Assembly: GCA_022560025.1 (NCBI GenBank)
Contig: JAFISE010000053.1
Coordinates: 62,001-126,000 of the forward strand
Length of the DNA: 64,000 nucleotides
Direction of reading: 5' to 3'
Source: Stagonosporopsis chrysanthemi
Lineage: Eukaryota; Ascomycota; Dothideomycetes; Pleosporales; Didymellaceae
Numbering within the stretch: position 1 is the first letter of the stretch; each line of letters opens with the position of its first letter. The translations under genes were made by a program, and so were the position numbers. The notes under the pieces were generated by a model, which made no database searches, was not told where the DNA came from, and saw nothing but the letters and a program-made list of their open reading frames with translations. Below, piece by piece: positions 56,404 to 64,000 of this stretch.

Positions 56404-57050
56404 TTACTCCAGGCTGCCAAAGTATATCAACATGCCTCTCTTCGAAGCCGAGATGTAGTGCATATTTCCTTCCGCTTGTGGCGTATTATCGTACGTTCTG
56501 CTGTCCCACGTGTTCGTTTTGGTGTCGTACTTTCACCAGGCTGCTAAGCATAAAGGTATCACCTGTCCAACCGGCGGTTGAAACGTTACTCAAATACCCA
56601 CCATAGGAATAAGCGTCGCCCTCATCCGTGACGGCTGAAGCTCCTGAATTGGGCCATTTAATGCTCATCTGTGAGCCATCGGGTGTGATCAGGTCAATAC
56701 AGCCGGTACCTTACCATCTGCATAAGCTATACCGAATAGGCAGAACAGCTCGTTGACTTCGTCAAGCCACAGCACTCCATTACCAACAGTGGGTATTTCG
56801 GCCCCCTAATCAAGGTTAATTGGGACTAGTAAAAGACGTCTTGACTAACCTTTGTCGGGTTACTGTACTGCGGAGGAGTCCCTGCTGAGAGACTCGATGG
56901 ATCTTCCCACAGCAGCCAGGTATCTGCACAAACCTAAGGACAGTCTGCGTAGAGCAAGGACTTATGATGACCTTGCTTCTCTCTGGCTGACTAGCTGTGG
57001 TAACGCTTGTCCCATGGATAACGGGGCCGCCATTAACGTATAGCTTTGAG
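56404..57050 (-). pseudogene. Kelch-repeat surface-protein relic
   Basis: Fragments in several minus-strand frames match fungal kelch-repeat wall proteins. In gene order they are KLYVNGGPVIHG (near 57048-57010), VLWLDEVNELFCLFGIAYAD (56715-56800), GDAYSYGGYLSNVSTAGWTG (56560-56625), KYDTKTNTWD (about 56505-56535) and NMHYISASKRGMLIYFGSLE, followed by a stop at 56404-56406. The order, the spacing and the Gly-Gly/Trp pattern fit consecutive kelch blades, but the frame changes between GYLSN and KYDTK, several stops intervene and neither end is intact. The call is from family memory, so it is moderate. Confidence 0.6.
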
Positions 57051-58477
57051 TCGATTATTCAGGTCTAGTGTTGGTGACGTCTACAAAAAGTTTGTTGCGC
57101 TGCGACAAGTGATAGGATGAGTTCGATGTGAATTGTAAATATCATCTTCACTATTGCGGCCACGATTTAAACGAAACGCGCCAGAAACCTGAAAAGGCAG
57201 AGGTATAGTTTTGAGGCATGACAGGCCTACCCACAGTCTCTTTCGGATACGACGACTGACTATAGCCCGACCTGGACGTTCTTGGAGAGGCTCAAGGTAT
57301 GACATGTTGCGTCTTCGAAGCGAATCGCAAAAAGCGTAATTGGACATCCTCGCAAGTGAGATAATGCCGCGTGTGGAAAAAGACCGCCTCTCGGGCAGAT
57401 AGCTGCACGCGTGGGTAGCTAAGGTCTTGGAGACCGACCAGCCTGTGAGAAGGCTGGAGGGATTTGAAATGCCGACCAGGCCAAGACTGTTATGCTCTGA
57501 AAAATTCTAGTGGACAATCAGGCGTCAAGTGTGACAGCAGCATTGGAAGCACAAGAGTAACGCAGCCGAGTAATTTCAGCCATACAAGACTGTGATCTTG
57601 ACATGATGGAGTGGTGGTATTGTGAGTTGCTAAGACGAGGAGCTGAGGTCGGAAGTTTCTATGCAAGCCATGCTGACTGACGTGACAGCCGTAGCGGTCA
57701 GACTTGCGTTAGCCACAATCTAACCCATCACTAGATAGCTCGCCACTATCAATGACAGTGACCAGAGCGCCACATGCCTTTGTCCATACACTGGCTTTGA
57801 GAAAGTGTACCAAGCACAGTCTAGTGGGGGGAGTAGCTTCTGCTCTATCAAAGCGACTTGAACAGATGATTCAAGGCACAAGAGATCCTCAACATGCTCT
57901 GTCTGTGCTGCATGAATTTCGCGAGATGCCGTTTTCATGTCAGTCCCGGAAAGTGGATCACCGGCTCAGGATCTATATCAAAGGATCCGTGATGCAGGTA
58001 TGGAGCGCATCTTGAGAAGCGAACATGTCGCTTAAGGGTGGCTTTTGTACATTTGTCGGCTGGTTCGATGGAGCCTTGCGCGATTTAGAGTCATGGTGTT
58101 GGACTGGGCGCATCAGCTTCTTGGGTTTGGTCATACTAAAGGTCTTTTGCGGTCAATTTCCTTCCCTGTCCCTGTTCGGCTGTGCGTCGTGGTGATGATT
58201 GGCTACTGTGAGGATTTCAGACCCTGTCGTAAATTTGCTAGATTTGTCAGGTACACATACTCTGTTGAGTCAGTAAGGCAGGAATACGCAATTGGAGTTG
58301 AAAGCATTTCCGATTTGATGATAAGAGTCCGTGCCAAACGAGGTCCAGCACTTCATTCTCGAGCTACGCACAGAGCTACCCGGGATATCTCAGCCCAAGC
58401 CTCCGCTACATTGCCATTCCATAGCCCATTCAACATCCAAAAGCTTGCAATTTTTCAGTCTAGCGTACCACGTCCGC
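57051..58477. other. Intergenic, 1.4 kb
   Basis: No gene is supportable; only short overlapping frames. It separates the kelch relic from SNU13. Confidence 0.55.
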
Positions 58478-58964
58478 TTAGATCTGGAGCCTCTCGACCT
58501 TGTCCTTGAGGGTGCGGATCTGGCCCATCAGGTCAGAGGCCTCGTTGGTGGTGATGGAGCAGGCGATGACAGCGCGGGCGACACCGCAGGCACGGCCGAG
58601 AGCCATCTTCGAGGGGACATAGACGTAGGGGACGTTCTTGTCTTCGCAGAGGAGGGGCAAGTGGAGGAGGATGGCCAAGGGGCTGGTGTCGGCAGCAAGG
58701 ACGATGACCTCGGAGATACCGCGGTTGAGGGTCTTGGTGGCCTCGCTGTGGGGTTGTTAGTGAATAGTCTCGCGCGATTGGAGGTAACGAAAAACGTACT
58801 TGGCACCCTTCTTCAGCTGGCGGTAGTGGGTCGCCTGCTGAACGAGGTCGAGGATCTCCTGGGAAAGAGCCTGGTCGGCCTGGGGCCATGCAGCACTGTA
58901 GGCGGAATTAGTCATTGCGCATCTGAGTGCGATTGCGAGGAGCAACTTACGAGGTGTCCGCCAT
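58478..58964 (-). CDS. SNU13: SNU13 / 15.5K: U4 snRNP and box C/D snoRNP core protein (L7Ae family)
   Basis: Binds kink-turns in U4 snRNA and box C/D snoRNAs. There are three exons: 58951-58964 (14 nt), 58800-58895 and 58478-58745, 125 aa, the expected length. MADTS is joined at intron 1 to AAWPQADQALSQEILDLVQQ, then ATHYRQLKKGA. Intron 2 falls inside GANEATKTLNRG, the RNA-binding helix. LLHLPLLCEDKNVPYVYVPS and GRACGVARAVIACSITTNEA are close to the yeast and human proteins, and the C-terminus is LKDKVERLQI. Related L7Ae proteins (NHP2, eL8, eL30) differ at the N-terminus, so the call is specific. The start codon is 397 bp from the oppositely transcribed V-ATPase gene. Confidence 0.96.
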
Positions 58965-59360
58965 TTCGTAGATTCTTGGTTTGTAGTGTGGTTGGAGTAG
59001 GGTTCACTGCTTAGCTCGCCCGTAGGTTCACTGCTTTGCTCGCCCGGAGAATATGTGGTGAGGTTGTTGGGTGGTGGAGGTGAGATGCAAAGGTTCGCGA
59101 TAGTCCGATAAAGAGTGCGCCGAACATTTTTTGGCGTAGTCAGCAAAACGGCTTGGCATACGTGGATCTGCCACGTGATACGGCTAAGACGAACGCAGCT
59201 CTAGCGCCAAACCACCAACCGCAGCAGTCTTCGCCAACATCGTCACCACTGCTATCGACACTCCAACGCCTCCGTCGCTGCATCCACCCCGTTCGCCCAT
59301 CTCATCAACGATCAAGACCGTCCTCTCGACCGCCCGTTGATTCATCACAAAGCCGCCAAA
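58965..59360. promoter_or_regulatory. Shared divergent promoter of SNU13 and V-ATPase subunit c
   Basis: 396 bp between two opposed start codons must carry both promoters and both leaders. Close to the SNU13 side is a 22-bp direct repeat (59001-59022 and 59025-59046, one mismatch, period 24; core GGTTCACTGCT). A pyrimidine/A-rich stretch lies near 59200-59360, before the V-ATPase ATG. No clear TATA box. Confidence 0.5.
59001..59046. repeat. 22-bp imperfect direct repeat
   Basis: Two copies, 59001-59022 and 59025-59046, identical at 21 of 22 positions. They sit 37-82 bp upstream of the SNU13 ATG, probably in its leader or proximal promoter. Function unknown. Confidence 0.85.
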
Positions 59361-60259
59361 ATGGTTTCGGAGTCTTGGTGAGTGCCCGTGGAGCTCTCCT
59401 TGTTCAGGCCGCAGCCAGCTTTGAGCTTGCCTATGCGGCGATAAGCTCGAGGCTGGAGGTGTCTCTGCGACAATGGGAATAATCCGCCATCTATCAGTTG
59501 GATGACAGAAGCTTACACGAACATCTAGCCCCGTATATGCTGTAAGTTCGCGATAACGCCTCCGCTTCGCCTTTCCGCCGTCAGCAGCGCGCCAACCACC
59601 CACCGCCATCGTCATAGCTCAATACATCGCTCGCAACATCGCTCATATGGTCAATATATACTGACCTCTACCAGCCCTTCTTCGGCGCGATGGGCTGCAC
59701 ATCAGCCATCGTCTTCGCCTGCTTCGGCGCCGCCTACGGTACCGCCAAGGCTGGTGTCGGTGTCAGCGCTATGGGTGTCCTCCGCCCTGACCTGATCGTC
59801 AAGAGTACGTTTCGCAACCTCTCAGAGCGCTCAGCGCCACTGTACGGTCTTTCGTGACGCATTTGAAACTAACATAGTTCAGACATTATTCCCGTCGTCA
59901 TGGCTGGTATCATTGGTATCTACGGTCTCGTCGTCTCTGTCCTGATCTCCAACGGTCTGAAGCAGGAGGTTTCCCTCTTTACTAGCTTCATTCAGCTTGG
60001 TGCAGGTCTCTCCGTCGGTTTGTCGGGTATGGCTGCTGGTTTCGCCATTGGTATTGTCGGTGACGCTGGTGTACGAGGAACCGCACAGCAGCCCAGGTTG
60101 TTCGTCGGAATGATCCTGATTCTCATTTTCGCCGAAGTCTTGGGTACGTCACACAGTTAACAATGTCAAGAGCGCGCGCTAACTCAATTTTCAGGTCTTT
60201 ACGGTCTTATTGTTGCCCTTCTCATGAACTCCAAGGGTGCCGAGGGTGTCTGCTCGTAA
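59361..60259 (+). CDS. VMA3: V-type ATPase proteolipid subunit c
   Basis: Ring subunit of the V0 rotor that carries protons across vacuolar and Golgi membranes. There are five exons: 59361-59377, 59529-59541 (13 nt), 59675-59804, 59883-60143 and 60195-60259, 161 aa, the normal length. Spliced N-terminus MVSESCPVYAPFFGAMGCTS; four hydrophobic helices follow, including GIIGIYGLVVSVLISNGLKQ and AGLSVGLSGMAAGFAIGIVG. The proton-carrying Glu138 lies in LILIFAEVLGLYG, split by the last intron. It ends MNSKGAEGVCS. The 13-nt exon encodes only the C-P-V-Y-A junction and is needed for the conserved start. Its size and start point to c rather than c' or c''. Confidence 0.96.
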
Positions 60260-60824
60260 GCGCGCAGCACGAACCACAACAACAGCAGCCAACGACAATC
60301 CACCTGCATCGAACGACTATTGGCACCACTTGGCTCGACACGTATACCACACAGTTGCATCTCGCATGGCGCTCACGAAACGAAAAGCACCCGCGTCTTG
60401 CTGTACGTTTACCTTTTGTGTATCTTCTTAGCGGTGTCCAGCCACACCCCGGGAAATTGAGCGACGGCGAGCGTGGAGGGGAAGAGTAGATAATGGAGTC
60501 GAGGGACGGCAAATGCGATCCATTTGACGGCGTGTATTCTAGGGTCTCTTTCAATCTCATTGCGCTTAGAAACGAATGCATTGCTTTCTGAAGGTTCCAT
60601 GACAATGCTTGTACAGCATTTTGCTTTTGCTAAACCAGGGCCAGATGTAGCGATTATTTTCCGCACGCTATCGTGTGATCATGAAATGAAGCAGCAAGTG
60701 CACCCAGAGGCAAGTACTGCATATCGATACTAACAATTCATTGTAGGTCTTCTCACTGCAGCTACCACAGCGCGTATAGCTCACGCGAGCCAGATCAACA
60801 CAACAAGAACAGCTTAACATTCAC
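60260..60824. other. Intergenic, 0.56 kb
   Basis: Convergent 3' flanks of the V-ATPase and WSC genes. No gene or structured element is seen. Confidence 0.5.
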
Positions 60825-62396
60825 TCAAGCTCCCATAATCTCCCTCGCATGCGTCCTCTCCCTCAGCTTCCGCGCCTCCAGAGTCGATCTCTTCGCGGCG
60901 ACCTCCACACTCCTCGCTTGCATCTCAGGCGCAGCTCCAGACGCCTCATTATTCTCACACGCCTGCCCCGCCTCACACTTCCGATATACACTCATCGCCG
61001 CCCTGCCGCCACAGGTCTGGGTCCCGTCTCCCTTGCACTTCGTAACGCAGTTTCCCATGTACCCGTCGCGTGGCGCGTATCCGTCCTTCACGCCGTTGCC
61101 GCAGAAACACTCGCCCCCGTACTCCAGCCCAGCGTGCGTGTAACCCCGCTGCGAGCAGAAGTCGACGCAGGACTGCACTGTTGTCGTATCCCGCGAGAAC
61201 GAGGGCCCGGTCAGCGCGCGGTCGCCGATGTTGTCGCGCCCGCAGCCAAGGTAGGACCAGGCGTGTGTGGATGTGAGGTCGATGTAGTTGGTGCTACGCA
61301 CGCCCAGAGTGGCGGCGTCGTTGCATTGCGTGGGGGCGGCGCGATCGGGGCCGTATGTGATGGCGTTGCAGCCGGGGAGGGAGGGGAGGATGCCGTTGTT
61401 GGCTTCCACGACGCCTTCTGGGATGCGGCAGGACTGGCATTCTTGGCCGCTGAACTGGGTCACTGCTGGACACCGCTCTACCTGGCCCGAGTCATCGGTG
61501 CATTCGTCCACTGCGCGTTGCAGGGTCGGCACATCCCATCCGTTGATGAAGTCGCCATGGTAACCGTACCCAGTCGCATCGCCCTGGGCAAAGACGAACG
61601 GGTGCTTGTCGCCTTCCCACTGGTCGAGGAAGAGCGCTGTGTCGTACAGCACCTCGTAGAAGAGGGAGATCATGTGCACAGGAAACTCAGGCGGGCAGGC
61701 ACCCGTGTTGTACTCTTGGCCCAGAGGGTAAGACATGTGGGATTTGTGGTCCGGTGTATCGACGTCTTTCCCATTCCAGCATGCGGGGAAGAAGACCTGT
61801 GCTCGCAGTCCTCCGGGGCAGTTGAAGTTGGGCATCTTGTTCGTCTCAGGCAGGTTGGGTCCGCCGAGACAGGCGTATGAGATTGCCTTTGCGGCGGATG
61901 TGCTGTTGAAGCTACGTGCGAAGGGGTCGCCAGCTACCATGCGGAAGCCCTCCGGGAAGGCGTGAAGTTTCTCATTGGGATCTTTGCCGCGTCTCTGCAG
62001 GTAGTAGACTGTCATGCCACCGGTAGTGTCGTCGCGGTCGCCTACTTGGGGGACCGGCATGAATGTGTTGTTCTTGAATCTGACGTAGAGCTGAGGTGTC
62101 CAATAGTTTGACATATCCTCCTAGAAGGTGTGAGGGTTAGTCGGATGTGGATAAAGTTGGAAAAGACTTACTTTGATAGTGCACGACGAACATTTCGACG
62201 CTCGCATCCCCTCGTAGGTCATTGTAGGTGCAAAAGCGGCTCCGCCAGAGACAGTGTGTACATGACCAGAAACCCGCCCGGGGGTCACAATAGGATCAAG
62301 TCGCGTCCTCACGACCCGACCTGGACAGGACATGCGAAAGAAGGCATCTGAAAAGCCCACCAGGGCAGCAAGAACGGAGAAGTAAGTGGTGTACAT
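60825..62396 (-). CDS. Secreted DUF1996-WSC protein
   Basis: Exons 62172-62396 and 60825-62120, phase 0, 506 aa, with a 51-nt GTAAGT...TAG intron. Signal peptide MYTTYFSVLAALVGFSDAF. The DUF1996 domain follows from FRMSCPGRVV to about residue 330, with SGHVHTVSGGAAFAPTMTYE, QLYVRFKNNTFMPVPQ, and AQVFFPACWNGKDVDTPDHK, then SHMSYPLGQ. A WSC cysteine-rich carbohydrate-binding domain occupies about 362-456 (YLGCGRDNIGDRALTGPSFS, then CFCGNGV and TCGGRAAMSVY). The tail is basic and Ala-rich with no anchor. DUF1996-WSC proteins are usual in fungal secretomes and probably bind wall glycans; the enzymatic role of DUF1996 is not established. The upstream GTG-led frame was rejected for the first ATG. 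Confidence 0.93.
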
Positions 62397-64000
62397 GGTT
62401 GTAGAGTACACTGGAAGAAGCTTGGGAAGTTGGCGATGCTGATAATCGAAGTCCAGCAGCAGACAGTATAAGTACTCGCAAAAGAAAGCAGCCCAGACAG
62501 CGTGTTACAAGCGTCATAAGCCTCAAGAGAAGGGTGAATACAACCGCGCGCGTTTGTACAACCAGACGTCAGACACGAGCATGGCTCCGCATCCACCTGT
62601 TTTCTTTGTCTCGACTAGCTGACGATCTGGTGACTGATGGGTCAATAGAGATATCGCGAACTTTATCTGACTGGCCTCAATAAGTCAACAGAAAGTACTA
62701 CAGATATGGGCCAGATGATGAGAGTGTGGCGGCGAGGGTGCGCCTGAAGTGTCTCCACTGATCACGATGCAGCGCGCCAATCACACGGAGTGGTACTTTT
62801 TTTTGTTCACCCTCCATGATCATCCGCCCTTCAATATACTGGGCATTGTCGCTTGTGGCGCGGTTCTCGCCACGAGATGGTGGTTGTTTGAGAGAGGGAT
62901 TGCAGGGACAGAGTGATTGGCCGACCAGCTCCGTGGGACTAGCGCTGAGAACTAGCATTTGATCCTCACTGCTGGGTGAATGTACGGCTGCATATGGAAG
63001 GACAAATACTTGGACTTATTTGGATGCTCCACTGAGATCTATTGGCGATCGGATGCCTGTTGTCTGGTCACGGCGCTGCGGTTCTTGCATTCATGCTGGA
63101 GGAGTGTCGATGCAGAACAATGGCAGTCTGGAACAGTGACTCTGACTGAAACAGAACAAGCCCACCGTTCTGCGGCGCACCTCGAACTGCCATAACAGAC
63201 GCCTTGCGACACCAAGCGGAACTCGGCCCCCCGCTGACAGATGGGAGGTACGACACCTTTGGCTGAACATCGATCGGCGGTGCGCGTCTGAACGCCCTCT
63301 CCCTTTCCTTGGAAGCCAGACGGATACTGCTCTCATCGCACTGCTTTAGGAAATTGTATGGATCTAGGCCTACACAACTACCAGAGATTTTTTCTGCCAG
63401 TAATACTACGAATCTTGACAACGCGCATTCCCTTTCACCATCGCTCGCTAGTCGCACAGCATCGTGTACCTCACTCACGACTTCCTATTGCAGATGACAT
63501 GCATGAGTTCCGGGGCAGCCGGCAGTGCGCGGACTTGCGCAGGTCCGCACGAGGCTGCACGTTGCTGCTAGCTCATGACCGTTTGCATCGTCCTGATCCG
63601 CTGGATGTGTGGGCCGAGATGTCTATACGGACGCTATGGCGGCACCGAGGTTACACAGAGTTCTAAAGGCGCGGGACCAGACCCGGGACATGTTACACTG
63701 ATGATGGGGGAGGTCTTTGGACGTCTCCAATGCACGGTCGGTACAGGCGTCACTGGCAAAGCTGCTGAGACGCATGATGGGGGTGGCACCGCCAGTCTTG
63801 CTGCAGCCACGACAGTTAGGGAAGCATAACAGTAATGCACACAGATCGCGCGATTATATTAGCGAGTGAGCCTTGGGTGGTACCGGAATATTGAAAGTCT
63901 CTTGGTGAGGATTGTGATAGAGTTGAGATAGAACATGCAGGTCGATGCTGTAAGTGGCGCAAAGTAAGCGTGATAACAGTCGGGCTGTTGACCTGCAGTC
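62397..64000. other. Gene-free right end, 1.6 kb
   Basis: The promoter of the WSC gene lies at its left. Overlapping open frames of up to about 136 codons have no motifs, and I can support no gene, RNA or repeat. Confidence 0.55.

Noticed and set aside
58331..59014. 227-codon plus-strand frame over SNU13
   Set aside because: It is the exact antisense shadow of the SNU13 exons.
60849..61880. 343-codon plus-strand frame across the WSC gene
   Set aside because: Antisense to secure DUF1996 and WSC coding sequence; produced by GC-biased third positions.

Overview
The window is nuclear DNA of a filamentous ascomycete (Pezizomycotina). The evidence is short introns of about 45-66 nt with GTxxGT donors, CTAAC/CTGAC-type branch sites and YAG acceptors, together with fungus-only families: a CFEM receptor, a Zn2Cys6 regulator, 2EXR/DUF7730 proteins, a WSC-DUF1996 protein, deuterolysin and a Pth11-like rhodopsin fold. 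The mix fits Dothideomycetes best, but the sequence alone does not prove the class. I see no CRISPR array, rRNA, convincing tRNA or intact transposon.

Layout. 1-3.9 kb: no supportable gene. 3.9-15.3 kb is a minus-strand block: mitochondrial ribosomal protein uL15m, a 2EXR protein, a small unknown ORF, gamma-tubulin, an intracellular glycerophosphodiesterase, epsilon-COP (with a probable GC-AG intron) and a SAM methyltransferase. 15.9-28.5 kb runs on the plus strand with long spacers: spermidine synthase, NAD kinase, a Leu3-like zinc-cluster regulator and a PEP-mutase/isocitrate-lyase-type enzyme. 28.8-35 kb is an accessory patch: a frameshifted 2EXR gene, a dead RidA gene, two DUF7730 genes and a secreted glycerophosphodiesterase. 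35.6-43.5 kb returns to metabolism and translation: a GTPBP1/2-like GTPase, indoleamine 2,3-dioxygenase, an RNA-ligase-fold protein and a HAD hydrolase. 43.9-52 kb holds surface and secreted proteins: a GPI-type protein, a three-helix membrane protein, deuterolysin and a membrane-anchored protein that resembles the deuterolysin pro-region. It ends with a decayed gene and an acidic hypothetical. 54-57 kb has a CFEM-rhodopsin receptor and a kelch-repeat relic. 58.5-62.4 kb has SNU13 and the V-ATPase c subunit as a head-to-head pair, then a DUF1996-WSC secreted protein. 62.4-64 kb is empty.

Housekeeping genes (ribosome, spliceosome, coatomer, tubulin, V-ATPase, NADP and polyamine synthesis) are interleaved with fast-evolving accessory genes and relics. 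I see no single biosynthetic cluster. The less ordinary items are the stand-alone RNA-ligase-fold protein, the pro-region-like protein beside deuterolysin, a CFEM receptor lacking two of the eight usual cysteines, four 2EXR/DUF7730 members in 30 kb, and a recurrent class of short stop-free introns whose length is a multiple of three. Exon boundaries were deduced by hand from splice signals, reading frame and family similarity; no alignment was run.
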